A DNA stretch of 15,820 nucleotides from Acetofilamentum sp. (GCA_020722645.1 DYKL01000040.1:1-15820); one strand, 5' to 3'. Positions 6,195 to 15,086 are shown, numbered from the stretch's first letter. Translations and numbers: made by a program. The notes: generated by a model from the sequence alone, not told the origin.

Positions 6195-9074
6195 CTACAA
6201 ACTCTTTATTTGTTCTTCAAATTCAGGTGTTACTATTGAGCAAAATGTTTTACGGTCGCCAAAAGCATCATCTATTCTTGCAACATTAATCCAAAATTTA
6301 TTATTACGCACCCATTCTGCCGGATATGCTGCTTTTTCTCTCGGATATGAGTGTTTCCATTCATTTGCAACAATCTCATACTCGGGGTGAGGTGAATTTT
6401 TGATTACGTTGTCTTGTTTATCTGCTTTTTGGTTCCTGATTTCTTCTATTTCACCATAAATTATTCTCATTGCATCAATAAATCTGTCTAATTCTTCTTT
6501 ACTTTCGCTTTCTGTTGGTTCTACCATTAAAGTTCCGTGTACGGGGAATGAAACGGTAGGAGCGTGAAATCCGAAATCCATCAATCTTTTGGCTACATCA
6601 AGCTCGCTTATGTCAATTTCGTGTTTTAAATCGTGTAAATCCAAAATACATTCGTGTGCAACTCTTCCTGTTTGCGAAGTATATAATATCGGAAAATATT
6701 TTTTTATTTTTTCTGCAATATAATTTGCATTGAGTATAGCTCCAACAGTTGATTCAAATAAACCTTCGATTCCTAGCATCTTAACATAAGCATAAGAAAT
6801 AGTCAAAATCATAGGACTGCCGTAAGGTGCTGCGGCAACAGGATTAATTGCATTTTCGTCATCATTTGTGCTGAATACCGGATGTGTTGGTAAAAATGGA
6901 GCAAGATGTGCTTTAACGGCAATAGGACCAACACCGGGACCGCCACCTCCGTGAGGTATTGCAAATGTTTTGTGCAAATTCAGATGGCATACGTCAGCAC
7001 CAATTGTACCTGGGTTTGTAATTCCTATTTGAGCGTTCATATTTGCTCCGTCCATATAAATCTGTCCTCCGTTTTCGTGAACAATTTTACACATTTCAAT
7101 AATATCTTTTTCAAAAACACCGTGTGTTGAAGGATATGTAATCATTACGGCTGCCAAATCATTTTTATGCTCTGATGCTTTTAGTTTAAGGTCTTCAATA
7201 TCAATATTACCGTTTGTGTCTGTTTTAATTACAACAACATCAAATCCTGCCATTATTGCACTTGCCGGATTCGTTCCGTGAGCTGATGCAGGTATCAGGC
7301 ATATTTTGCGATGTCCTTGACCGATTTTTTTCTGATATGCTCTTATAACAAGCAAACCTGTGTGTTCGCCTGCTGCTCCTGAATTTGGCTGAAAACTTAA
7401 ATCGTCCATTCCGGTAATTTTAACCAAGTCTTGTTTAAGGCTTTCGATAATTTTCAAATAGCCTTTTACTTGCCATTTTGGTGCAAAGGGGTGAATATTT
7501 CCGAATTTCGGATTTGATAATGGCAGCATACTCACGGCTGAATTAAGCTTCATTGTGCAAGAGCCAAGTGGTATCATTGAATGTGCCAGAGAAATATCTT
7601 TGCGTTCGAGACGTTTTATATAACGCATCATTTCTGTTTCACTTTTGTACATTTTGAAAACGTTTTGTTGCATAAACAAACTTTTACGAATAAAATTGTC
7701 TTTTAATCCGCATTTTGTTTCTATTTGCATAATTTTTTCAAATTCTTTTTCGGATAATTCGGCAAACACAATCTTTATTTTGTTCAATTCTCTTTTTGTT
7801 GTTATCTCGTCAAGGCTTATTGTAACATAACCTTTGCAATAGCGGAAGTTTATTCTCGATTTTAAAGCTATTTCTTCTAATTTTTCAATGTTTTTTTCGT
7901 TTAATTCAATTCTTAAAGTGTCAAAAAATTGATTGTTAAGTTGTTTGTATCCTAATTTTTGTATTTCTTCATTTAATTTAACAGTTTTGGAATGAATGCT
8001 TTGTGCAATTTTTTTTATGCCGTCGTATCCGTGATATACTGCATAAAAACCTGACATTGAAGCTAAAAGAGCCTGAGCTGTACAAATATTTGATGTTGCT
8101 TTTTCTCGTTTAATGTGTTGTTCTCTTGTTTGTAATGTCATTCTGTATGCAATGTGATTGTATTTATCTTTTGAAACGCCAATAATTCTTCCGGGCATTT
8201 TTCTGATATATTTTTCGCTTGTTGCAAAGTAACCAGCGTGAGGTCCTCCGAAAGCCATTGGTAATCCAAGTCTTTGTGATGAACCGACAACTGCATCTGC
8301 CCCCCATTCACTCGGTGGTGTTAATAACGCAAGACTTAATATATCTGCCGCAACAACTACCTGACATTCATTGATATGAGCTTTTTCTACAAATTCTTTG
8401 TAATCATTAACTTCTCCGTTTGCATTTGGGTATTGAATTAACACAGCATAAGTTGTTTCATCAATTTTACAATTGTTAAAATCTCCGTAAACTATTTGTA
8501 TTCCTAGCGGTTCTGCTCTTGTTTCAAGAACTGCTTTGGTTTGAGGATAAACCTGATTATCAACAAAAAATTTATTTGCACCGTTTTTCTTTTTAGCTGC
8601 ACTTCTGTTGTCAAAAAACATTCTCATAGCTTCGGCTGCTGCTGTACTTTCATCTAACAATGATGCATTGGCAAAATCCATTCCTGTAAGTTCTGCAATG
8701 GCAGTCTGAAAATTCAATAATGCTTCCAAGCGTCCCTGTGATATTTCGGCTTGATATGGTGTGTATGAAGTGTACCATGCCGGATTTTCGAGAACGTTGC
8801 GTTGAATTACAGGTGGCATCATTGTTCCTGAATATCCTAGTCCGATAAATGATCTGAATTTTTTGTTTTTGTTTCCTAATTTGGTGATATCTTCGATAAC
8901 TTCATATTCCGATTTTGGTTTTGACAGTTTGATTTGTTCTTTTAATCTTATTGAGTCGGGAATTGTTTGGTACAATAAATCTTCGACAGATTTAAAACCA
9001 ATTTCTTCCATCATCTGTTTCATTTGGTCGGGGCGAGGACCAATATGTCTGTGTTTAAAAATATCATTTAACAT
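6195..9074 (-). CDS. gcvP: Glycine dehydrogenase (decarboxylating), P-protein
   Basis: A 959-aa single-chain P-protein of the glycine cleavage system. It decarboxylates glycine using pyridoxal phosphate and passes the aminomethyl group to lipoyl H-protein in the cytoplasm. The N-terminal signature HRHIGP is at residues 8-13. The PLP site lies in NLHKTFAIPHGGGGPGVGP, with the Schiff-base lysine at residue 702. The order is the usual fusion of a PA-like half (about 1-430) and a PB-like half (about 440-959) with SLAHSMIPLGSCTMKLN at the second half's start. Length is normal and no break is seen. gcvT, gcvH and lpd are not in the window, so the gene is unlinked from its partners. It is likely monocistronic, with a -7 box 45 nt upstream and a terminator downstream. 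No glycine riboswitch fits in the short leader. Confidence 0.97.
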   Translation of the reverse strand: MLNDIFKHRHIGPRPDQMKQMMEEIGFKSVEDLLYQTIPDSIRLKEQIKLSKPKSEYEVIEDITKLGNKNKKFRSFIGLGYSGTMMPPVIQRNVLENPAWYTSYTPYQAEISQGRLEALLNFQTAIAELTGMDFANASLLDESTAAAEAMRMFFDNRSAAKKKNGANKFFVDNQVYPQTKAVLETRAEPLGIQIVYGDFNNCKIDETTYAVLIQYPNANGEVNDYKEFVEKAHINECQVVVAADILSLALLTPPSEWGADAVVGSSQRLGLPMAFGGPHAGYFATSEKYIRKMPGRIIGVSKDKYNHIAYRMTLQTREQHIKREKATSNICTAQALLASMSGFYAVYHGYDGIKKIAQSIHSKTVKLNEEIQKLGYKQLNNQFFDTLRIELNEKNIEKLEEIALKSRINFRYCKGYVTISLDEITTKRELNKIKIVFAELSEKEFEKIMQIETKCGLKDNFIRKSLFMQQNVFKMYKSETEMMRYIKRLERKDISLAHSMIPLGSCTMKLNSAVSMLPLSNPKFGNIHPFAPKWQVKGYLKIIESLKQDLVKITGMDDLSFQPNSGAAGEHTGLLVIRAYQKKIGQGHRKICLIPASAHGTNPASAIMAGFDVVVIKTDTNGNIDIEDLKLKASEHKNDLAAVMITYPSTHGVFEKDIIEMCKIVHENGGQIYMDGANMNAQIGITNPGTIGADVCHLNLHKTFAIPHGGGGPGVGPIAVKAHLAPFLPTHPVFSTNDDENAINPVAAAPYGSPMILTISYAYVKMLGIEGLFESTVGAILNANYIAEKIKKYFPILYTSQTGRVAHECILDLHDLKHEIDISELDVAKRLMDFGFHAPTVSFPVHGTLMVEPTESESKEELDRFIDAMRIIYGEIEEIRNQKADKQDNVIKNSPHPEYEIVANEWKHSYPREKAAYPAEWVRNNKFWINVARIDDAFGDRKTFCSIVTPEFEEQIKSL

Positions 9075-9118
9075 TGCAAAATAGATTATTTATTTATATA
9101 TTTGTTTTAATTTTGGCT

Positions 9119-9126
9119 CAAAAATA
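9119..9126 (-). promoter_or_regulatory. Candidate gcvP -7 box
   Basis: TATTTTTG on the minus strand (9126 to 9119) matches TAnnTTTG and would start transcription near 9112, about 38 nt before the ATG at 9074. No TTG is found at the -33 distance, so this is a partial match. Confidence 0.4.
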
Positions 9127-9198
9127 AATTTTTGTTTCAGAATTATTTATGATTTAAAACATATTTTGTTTTTTTATTTTGAAAAAAAATGTTTTTAA

Positions 9199-9291
9199 TA
9201 GTGTCTGTTAATAAAGTGCCAAGTTTATAAAGATTGCCCTGAAAGGATCTAAAAGCCTGAATCAGATGCTAATACTTTATGAACTAACTCT
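9199..9291 (-). repeat. Mosaic 3'-end repeat, copy A
   Basis: Read on the minus strand, the element begins AGAGTTAGTTCATAAAG (9291 to 9275), identical to the start of copy C at 15085. It continues with ATAAAGTATTAGCAT (shared with copy B) and ends in a 34-bp block (9232 to 9199) identical to 13604-13637 of copy B. The GCCCT...AGG core (9236-9248) is inverted relative to the flanks when compared with B. It lies 3' of the outer-membrane barrel gene, beyond its terminator. No reading frame was identified in it. Confidence 0.8.
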
Positions 9292-9311
9292 TATTATAAA
9301 AGTGGTTTAGC

Positions 9312-9363
9312 AAAAAAAAGAGGTTGTCCGAAAAATATTTTATGTTTTTGACAACCTCTTTTT
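9312..9363 (-). terminator. Intrinsic terminator of the outer-membrane barrel gene
   Basis: Positions 9315-9328 pair with 9350-9363 over 14 bp with a 21-nt loop. On the minus strand the GC-containing part of the stem is followed by eight Ts (9319 to 9312). It starts about 20 nt after the stop at 9385. The A-run on the other side could also give weak termination of + strand transcripts. Confidence 0.85.
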
Positions 9364-9384
9364 AATTTTTTTGATTTTTATTTT

Positions 9385-9996
9385 TTATAAACCTATCATC
9401 AAACCGGCACTAAAAACAAGATTCCTGTTTTTAAATTCTGAATTTGAATTCGGATAATCGTTATAATCAAAAATACCTATTTCATATTTACATTCAACAA
9501 ATAAACTTAACAAAGCAATTTTTTGAACAAAACCAACTCCAGTTGATAAGCCAAAGTCTAACGGTGAAGTTTTGTCATTTCCAAAATCAACCACCGAAGT
9601 AATCGGATCTATAAGCCCGGAATCGTAAACACTTTCGCCTGAAATAGCATAAGCTCCATAAGGACCGAATAAGAAATATACAGGAATAACAGGAATTTTT
9701 AGGCGTGCATCTAAATCAAACTGCATATAGTTAAAATTAATAGTATTGCTTCCTAATAAATCATATTTGTATCCTTTTTGATAAACTCCAAACTCAGGTC
9801 TAATCGAAAGTATTTCTCCTACAAGGTCTTTCTGAAAAAACATCGAAACATTCATCCCTGGTTTCATTTTGAATGTAAGACTAGAATTGGTAACATTGGC
9901 TGTTGACAGATTCAACCCACCTTTAACTCCTAAATTTTGTGCGTTTATGCCAAAACTCACAAAAAAAATTACAATTAGAAATAAAAATTTTTTCAT
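9385..9996 (-). CDS. PorT-like outer-membrane beta-barrel protein
   Basis: A 203-aa secreted protein with a clean signal peptide (MKKFLFLIVIFFVSFGINAQ, cleavage near residue 19-20). The mature part opens with LGVKGGLNLST, typical of the outer-membrane beta-barrel family that includes PorT. Alternating aromatic and polar strands run to the end (for example FNYMQFDLDARLKIPVIP and RNLVFSAGLMIGL, which finishes on a hydrophobic strand). Eight or so strands would fit the length. PorT itself takes part in type IX secretion, but this family is large and most members have no known function, so no symbol is given. The gene is divergent from the tricorn protease gene across a 270-bp intergenic region and ends in a strong terminator, so it is probably transcribed alone. 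Confidence 0.75.
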   Translation of the reverse strand: MKKFLFLIVIFFVSFGINAQNLGVKGGLNLSTANVTNSSLTFKMKPGMNVSMFFQKDLVGEILSIRPEFGVYQKGYKYDLLGSNTINFNYMQFDLDARLKIPVIPVYFLFGPYGAYAISGESVYDSGLIDPITSVVDFGNDKTSPLDFGLSTGVGFVQKIALLSLFVECKYEIGIFDYNDYPNSNSEFKNRNLVFSAGLMIGL

Positions 9997-10070
9997 TTTG
10001 TTTTTTTTAAAATTATTATAAATTTGGTTAAATTATTGTTATTGCATAATTTCAGCCAGTTTTTTTTCGC

Positions 10071-10078
10071 CAAAATTA
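10071..10078 (-). promoter_or_regulatory. Weak candidate -7 box in the divergent region 9997-10266
   Basis: TAATTTTG on the minus strand (10078 to 10071) fits TAnnTTTG, about 75 nt upstream of the barrel gene, but has no -33 TTG. On the + strand, ahead of the tricorn gene, only an imperfect TATTTTG (10168-10174) is seen. The rest of this 270-bp stretch is extremely AT-rich without another recognisable element. Confidence 0.3.
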
Positions 10079-10266
10079 AAAAAAAACATATAATATTAAA
10101 CTTTTTTTGAAAAATTTGACGAATTTTTTTTTAAAAGTTGTATTTTTATCTCAAATTTGTAAACTGTTATTTTGTTTAAATTTTCAAATTCAATAGTTGA
10201 AACATTATAATTTTTAAAAGTTTTTTAATTGTTATTGTTAAATTTTCAGAATATACATTTAAAATT

Positions 10267-13200
10267 ATGATAAAATATTCCAAAAAAGTTCTGGTTCTTA
10301 TACTGATTGTGATTTCGCAAGTTTTGCAAGCACAAGTAGAAGCAAGAATATTAAGATTTCCCAATGTCTATGAAAATCAAGTAGTATTCACTTATGCCGG
10401 CGATTTGTATTTAGTTGATATAAATGGCGGTATAGCAAGAAGATTAACCAGCAATGAAGGCTTTGAGATGTTTGCCAAGTTTTCTCCTGATGGTAAATAT
10501 ATTGCATTTACAGGTCAATATGACGGAAATACTGAGGTTTATATTATTCCTGCAGAAGGAGGGATTCCCAAAAGATTAACTTATACGGCAACTCTCGACA
10601 GAGATGATGTGGGCGACAGAATGGGACCAAATAATATTGTTATGTGTTGGTCGCCCGACAGTAAAAACATTATTTACCGTTCAAGATGTAAATCATATAA
10701 TTCATTCAGAGGTCAGTTGTATTCTGTTTCTGTTGAAGGTAATATGCCTGTCGAAATTCCTGTTCAGGACGGTGGATTTTGTTCTTTTTCGCCCGACGGT
10801 AAATATTTGACTTTCAATAATATTTTTAGAGAATTTCGCACTTGGAAATATTATACAGGTGGAATGGCTGATGATATTTGGGTTTATGATTTCGACTCAA
10901 AAAACGCCGTCAAAATTTTTGAGCATCCTGCTCAAGATATTTTTCCGATGTGGTACGATAACACAATTTATTTTGCTTCTGACAGAGACAAAATAATGAA
11001 TATTTTTTCCTATGATTTGAATAATGATGAAGTAAAAAAAGTTACAAATTTTAAAAAATATGACGTTAAATTTCCTTCTATCGGAAAAGACAAAATTGTT
11101 TTTGAAAATGAAGGTTATCTATATGTCTATGATATAAAAAACAATAAAACCGAAAAAATTACGGTTTATATCAACAATGATTTCTATATCAACGGCAATC
11201 AATTAGTTGATGCCTCAAAAAATATTTCCGGCGTTGATTTGTCTCCAAATGGCGATTATATTTTGTTGTGCGGCAGGGGTGATGTTTTTACTGTCCCAGC
11301 ACAAAACGGTGTTACAAGAAACATTACCAGAACTTCGGGCAATCACGACAGAAATGCTGTCTGGTCGCCCGACGGACAATACATTGCTTTTATTTCCGAT
11401 AATGACGGTGAATTTGAAATTTATTATCAGAAAGCCGATGGTATAGAACCGGCTGTCCAATTAACAAAAGATTCCAAATCATACATTTTCAAAATCAAAT
11501 GGTCTCCCGACAGTAAAAAAATTCTCTATAATGACCGTTTAATGAGATTAAGATATGTTGATATAAATACAAAAAATGTTACTGATGTTGTAAAGTCTGA
11601 TTATTGGGAAATAACTGATTTTAACTGGTCGCCAGACAGCAGATATATTACATATTCTCTGCCTAATTACGAGACTTTTAACAAAATTATGATTTTCGAT
11701 TCTCAAACAAAACAAAACTATGAAATAACAAATGGTTTCTATGCATCAGAAAATCCTGTTTTTTCTTTTGACGGTAAATATCTTGTATATGTTGCATCAA
11801 AAAATTTCAATCCTATATATGATGATTTGGATTGGAACGTTTCTTACAACAATATGCAATTAATATATTATGTTTTATTATCTGAGAAAACCGAAAACCC
11901 CCTTTTGAAAGTACAAAGCTATGACCCGAATTATTCCGATACAACAAAAAAAGAATTATGCAATAATGTTATAATCAATTTTGAAAATATTTCTTCCAGA
12001 ATTGTCGAATTGCCTATTCGTCCCTGCTATTACTGGAGTGTTTATGCCACTTATGATAAAATTTATTACAAAGGACAAATGTATCACGATGCTGATGCTG
12101 TTATGTATATGTACGATTTGTACAAACAAAAAGAAACAGAATTAGCTAAAAATGTTAGTTTTCATATCGCTTGGAACAATAAAAAAATGATTTTGGTTAA
12201 AGGTCCAAATTATGCTGTTACTGATGTTCCTGATGGAACTATTGATTTGTCGGGATTAAAATATGCCGATTTGAAATCAATGCAAATGTTTACTGATTAT
12301 TCTCAGGAATATCAACAAATTTTCGATGAAACATGGCGACAAATGCGTGATTTCTTTTTTGACCCAAACATGCACGGTGTTGATTGGGATTCTGTTTACA
12401 ATAAATATGTAGTGTTTTTGCCATATATAAATCACAGAAATGATTTGAATTACATCATGGGTGAGATGATTTCTGAATTAAACATCGGACATGCTTATGT
12501 TGGCGGTGGAGATGTGCCTCAGGTTGAAAAAATTTATATGGGTTTGCTTGGTGCTAATATATCAAAAGACAAGAGTGGATATTTTATAATTGATAAAATT
12601 TTAAAAGGAGCATCTTGGAATAAAAACAGAAATTCTCCTTTAGCTGAACCCGGTTTAAACATAAATGAAGGCGAATTTATTTTAGCAGTTAACGGAGTTC
12701 CTGCAAACACTGTCAATAATATCTACGAATTATTGATAAATACTGCCGAAAAACCTACCGAACTTACTATTAATTCAACTCCGTCTTATACTGGAGCAAG
12801 AAATGTTGTTGTTGTTCCTCTTAAGTCTGAAGCCGATTTGTATTATTTCCAATGGGTTGAAAAAAATCTGGCTTATGTTACTGAAAAAACAAATGGTCAG
12901 GTTGGTTACATTCATATTCCCGATATGTCAACAGAAGGAATGAATGTTTTTGCTGAATATTTTTATCCTCAGTTCCGCAAAAATGCTTTAATAATTGACG
13001 ACAGAGGCAATGGAGGCGGAAATGTTTCTCCTATTATAACTGAAATTTTACATAGAGAAATGATTATGCAAAATATGTGGCGAGGGGTTGAAAAAAGCGG
13101 TACAACACCAAGAATAACTCATGTTGGTCCGAAAGTACTGCTGATTGACGAATACTCAGTGTCTGACGGTGATATATTTGCGTATCAGTTTAAAGCATAC

Positions 13201-13506
13201 AAAATGGGTACGCTAATCGGAATGCGTTCATGGGGAGGTGTCACAGGAATAAGAGGCTCATTGCCTTTTATTGATGGTGGCGACCTCAGAAAACCCGAAT
13301 ACGGAAAATATTCAAAAGACGGTAAAAACTGGATTATCGAAGGTCATGGTGTTGATCCGGATATTGTTATTGACAATAATCCTGCTGATGAATTTAAAGG
13401 AATTGATGCTCAGCTTGATAAAGCTATTGAAGTCATACTCGAACAATTAAAGAATTATCCTGACAAAGTAACACCGCATCCGGAGTTTCCTGATAAGTCG
13501 AACTAA
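10267..13506 (+). CDS. Secreted tricorn-type S41 family serine protease
   Basis: A 1079-aa protease of the tricorn family. It has a signal peptide (VLVLILIVISQVLQAQ, end near residue 22), so it acts in the periplasm or outside, unlike cytosolic archaeal tricorn. Residues about 25-300 and 310-660 hold WD40/TolB-like propeller repeats marked by recurring SPDGKY, SPDSK and RRLT motifs. A tricorn core helical segment starts near 680 (QIFDETWRQMRDFFFDPNMHG), a PDZ domain covers about 755-850, and the S41-like catalytic domain follows. By position the catalytic residues are His742 (in NIGHAY), Ser966 (in SVSDGD) and Glu1025 (in IIEGHGVDPD). The residue before the histidine is glycine, where Thermoplasma tricorn has serine (Ser745). 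NGGGN at about 917-921 is the usual loop. It probably trims oligopeptides outside the cytoplasm. Length is full and no disruption is seen. Confidence 0.92.
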   Translation: MIKYSKKVLVLILIVISQVLQAQVEARILRFPNVYENQVVFTYAGDLYLVDINGGIARRLTSNEGFEMFAKFSPDGKYIAFTGQYDGNTEVYIIPAEGGIPKRLTYTATLDRDDVGDRMGPNNIVMCWSPDSKNIIYRSRCKSYNSFRGQLYSVSVEGNMPVEIPVQDGGFCSFSPDGKYLTFNNIFREFRTWKYYTGGMADDIWVYDFDSKNAVKIFEHPAQDIFPMWYDNTIYFASDRDKIMNIFSYDLNNDEVKKVTNFKKYDVKFPSIGKDKIVFENEGYLYVYDIKNNKTEKITVYINNDFYINGNQLVDASKNISGVDLSPNGDYILLCGRGDVFTVPAQNGVTRNITRTSGNHDRNAVWSPDGQYIAFISDNDGEFEIYYQKADGIEPAVQLTKDSKSYIFKIKWSPDSKKILYNDRLMRLRYVDINTKNVTDVVKSDYWEITDFNWSPDSRYITYSLPNYETFNKIMIFDSQTKQNYEITNGFYASENPVFSFDGKYLVYVASKNFNPIYDDLDWNVSYNNMQLIYYVLLSEKTENPLLKVQSYDPNYSDTTKKELCNNVIINFENISSRIVELPIRPCYYWSVYATYDKIYYKGQMYHDADAVMYMYDLYKQKETELAKNVSFHIAWNNKKMILVKGPNYAVTDVPDGTIDLSGLKYADLKSMQMFTDYSQEYQQIFDETWRQMRDFFFDPNMHGVDWDSVYNKYVVFLPYINHRNDLNYIMGEMISELNIGHAYVGGGDVPQVEKIYMGLLGANISKDKSGYFIIDKILKGASWNKNRNSPLAEPGLNINEGEFILAVNGVPANTVNNIYELLINTAEKPTELTINSTPSYTGARNVVVVPLKSEADLYYFQWVEKNLAYVTEKTNGQVGYIHIPDMSTEGMNVFAEYFYPQFRKNALIIDDRGNGGGNVSPIITEILHREMIMQNMWRGVEKSGTTPRITHVGPKVLLIDEYSVSDGDIFAYQFKAYKMGTLIGMRSWGGVTGIRGSLPFIDGGDLRKPEYGKYSKDGKNWIIEGHGVDPDIVIDNNPADEFKGIDAQLDKAIEVILEQLKNYPDKVTPHPEFPDKSN

Positions 13507-13508
13507 TT

Positions 13509-13637
13509 AGAGTTAGTTTATAAAGTTCATAAAGTTAAAAAGCCTGCCCTGTAAGGGTCTATAAAGTATTAGCATTTGATTTTCAATAAATTAACTTTAA
13601 GAACTTTATAAACTTGGCACTTTATTAACAGACACTA
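13509..13637 (+). repeat. Mosaic 3'-end repeat, copy B
   Basis: This longest copy begins three bases after the tricorn stop with AGAGTTAGTTTATAAAG. It contains GCCCTGTAAGGGTCT (13546-13560), shared with copy C, then ATAAAGTATTAGCAT (13561-13575) shared with copy A, and ends in the 34-bp block 13604-13637 that is the exact reverse complement of 9199-9232. Short ATAAAGTT-like units recur inside it. It is non-coding. Confidence 0.82.
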
Positions 13638-13667
13638 ATTATACAGTTGTCAGTTATTCATTCTCAA

Positions 13668-13749
13668 GAACTCAACAAACTTGTTAATTAGACAAACTTG
13701 ATAACTATATGCTTTTTAAAGGACAAACTTTATAAACTTTTTAACTATA
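13668..13749 (+). repeat. Degenerate GACAAACTT repeats before udk
   Basis: Three related units occur: CAACAAACTTGTTAATTA (13673-13690), GACAAACTTGATAACTATATG (shortened here; 13691 onward) and GACAAACTTTATAAACTTT (13722 onward). A fourth, GACAAACTTAATAAACTAT (377-395), is in the gldF leader, just before its ATG. No TAnnTTTG box is present in 13507-13755, so udk may be read from an unrecognised promoter or from tricorn read-through. Confidence 0.55.
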
Positions 13750-13755
13750 TTAATA

Positions 13756-14373
13756 ATGTTGGTTGTTGGCATTGCCGGTGGTACTGGTTCCGGTAAAACT
13801 ACCGTAGTTCGTAAAATAATTGAAAAACTTCCGAAAGATGAAGTTGCGGTGTTATCTCAGGATTCTTATTATAAGGATAATTCACATTTGCCTTTGGAAG
13901 AGCGTCAAAAAATTAATTTTGACCACCCCAATGCTTTAGAGTTCGACTTATTGGCGGAGCATATCAAATTGCTCAGGAAAGGAAAAACAATCAATGAACC
14001 GATTTATTCTTATATTACTTGCACTCGTGCTGAAGAAACAAAAATTATTCAGCCTAAAGACGTAATAATTGTAGAAGGTATTCTGGTTCTGACCAACAGA
14101 CAGTTACGTGAACTGTTCGACATTAAGGTTTTTGTTTATGCTGATGCCGACGACAGGTTAATCAGGGTAATCCAAAGAGATATAGTAGAGCGGGGTAGGA
14201 CAGTGGAGACCGTTCTTCAGAGATACAACGACACAGTTAAACCAATGCACGAACAATTCATAGAACCGACAAAAAAATATGCCGATTTGATTGTTCCCGA
14301 AGGTGGAAATAATACCGTTGCTATAGATATTTTGGTTAGCATAATTGAAAAAAATCTGAATTTGAAAAAATGA
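13756..14373 (+). CDS. udk: Uridine kinase
   Basis: A 205-aa uridine/cytidine kinase that phosphorylates uridine or cytidine to the monophosphate in pyrimidine salvage, in the cytoplasm. The Walker A motif GGTGSGKT is at residues 8-15. Other family landmarks are LSQDSYYKD (33-41), NFDHPNALEFDLL (55-67), the IIVEGILVL segment (about 104-112) and RDIVERGRT (about 135-145). Length matches the family. The stop overlaps the next start in ATGA, so the two genes are probably translationally coupled. The ATG at 13756 places the Walker motif at the usual distance from the N-terminus. Confidence 0.95.
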   Translation: MLVVGIAGGTGSGKTTVVRKIIEKLPKDEVAVLSQDSYYKDNSHLPLEERQKINFDHPNALEFDLLAEHIKLLRKGKTINEPIYSYITCTRAEETKIIQPKDVIIVEGILVLTNRQLRELFDIKVFVYADADDRLIRVIQRDIVERGRTVETVLQRYNDTVKPMHEQFIEPTKKYADLIVPEGGNNTVAIDILVSIIEKNLNLKK

Positions 14374-15086
14374 TTCAAAATATTGATTTAGAAAAAATCT
14401 TGTTTATAGATATTGAAACTGTCCCTTTATGTAAATCTTACGATGATTTGTCTGATACAATGAGAAAACTTTGGGACAAAAAGGCTGCTTATCTAATCAA
14501 AGATGATGAAACTCCCGCTGATGTTTACCCAAAAGCAGGTATTTTTGCTGAATTTGGTAAAATTGTAAGTATTTCTTTCTGTTATTTCAGGAAAAAATCA
14601 GATAAAACAGCTCTTTTTGTCAAAGCTGTATCAGATGATAACGAAAAACAAATTCTGCTCAAATTCAATGCACTTTTAGATGGATATTTCAACACCGAAA
14701 AGCATTATTTATGTGCCCATAACGGCAAAGAATTCGATTTTCCGTTTATTGCTCGCCGCTCATTAATTAATGGTGTCAAAATTGCGAAAATTTTAAATAC
14801 CCCGGGAGCTAAACCATGGGATATAAGACATCTCGACACATTGGAACTATGGAAATTCGGGGACTATAAACATTGGACTTCTCTGGAACTGTTAACTGCT
14901 ATTTTTGATATTCCCTCACCAAAGCAAGACATTGACGGCTCTGTTGTCTGGAAAGTTTACTGGGAAGACAACAATTTGGAAAGAATCGAAAAATACTGCA
15001 AAAATGATTCAGTAGCTGTTGCTCAACTATATTTGAGATATTTGAATAAACCGATTATCCCCCAGGAATTGATTTTTTATAAATAG
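14370..15086 (+). CDS. PolB-like 3'-5' exonuclease (DEDDy family)
   Basis: A 238-aa stand-alone exonuclease related to the proofreading domain of family B DNA polymerases (PolB exo2 type), common in Bacteroidota. The DEDDy catalytic set can be read directly: Asp14 and Glu16 in FIDIET, Asp123 in HNGKEFDFPF, and Tyr209 with Asp213 in EKYCKNDSVA. It would remove 3' nucleotides from single-stranded or mispaired DNA using two metal ions. No polymerase domain is attached, which is normal for this group. It overlaps udk by 4 nt and is followed directly by repeat copy C. Its physiological role has not been settled; involvement in repair is an inference. Confidence 0.88.
   Translation: MIQNIDLEKILFIDIETVPLCKSYDDLSDTMRKLWDKKAAYLIKDDETPADVYPKAGIFAEFGKIVSISFCYFRKKSDKTALFVKAVSDDNEKQILLKFNALLDGYFNTEKHYLCAHNGKEFDFPFIARRSLINGVKIAKILNTPGAKPWDIRHLDTLELWKFGDYKHWTSLELLTAIFDIPSPKQDIDGSVVWKVYWEDNNLERIEKYCKNDSVAVAQLYLRYLNKPIIPQELIFYK

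Noticed and set aside
6906..7130. Small open frames opposite gcvP (also 7645-7830 and 8863-9084)
   Set aside because: They are antisense shadows of strongly conserved GcvP coding sequence.
9075..9118. Glycine riboswitch upstream of gcvP
   Set aside because: The predicted leader is under 40 nt and AT-rich, too short for the aptamer.
10604..12716. Small open frames within the tricorn gene on both strands
   Set aside because: They overlap conserved propeller and PDZ coding sequence and show no domain or signal of their own.
9199..13637. Composite transposon bounded by the 34-bp inverted repeats
   Set aside because: There is no transposase and no obvious target-site duplication, and the ends belong to a dispersed repeat with a third partial copy at 15085.
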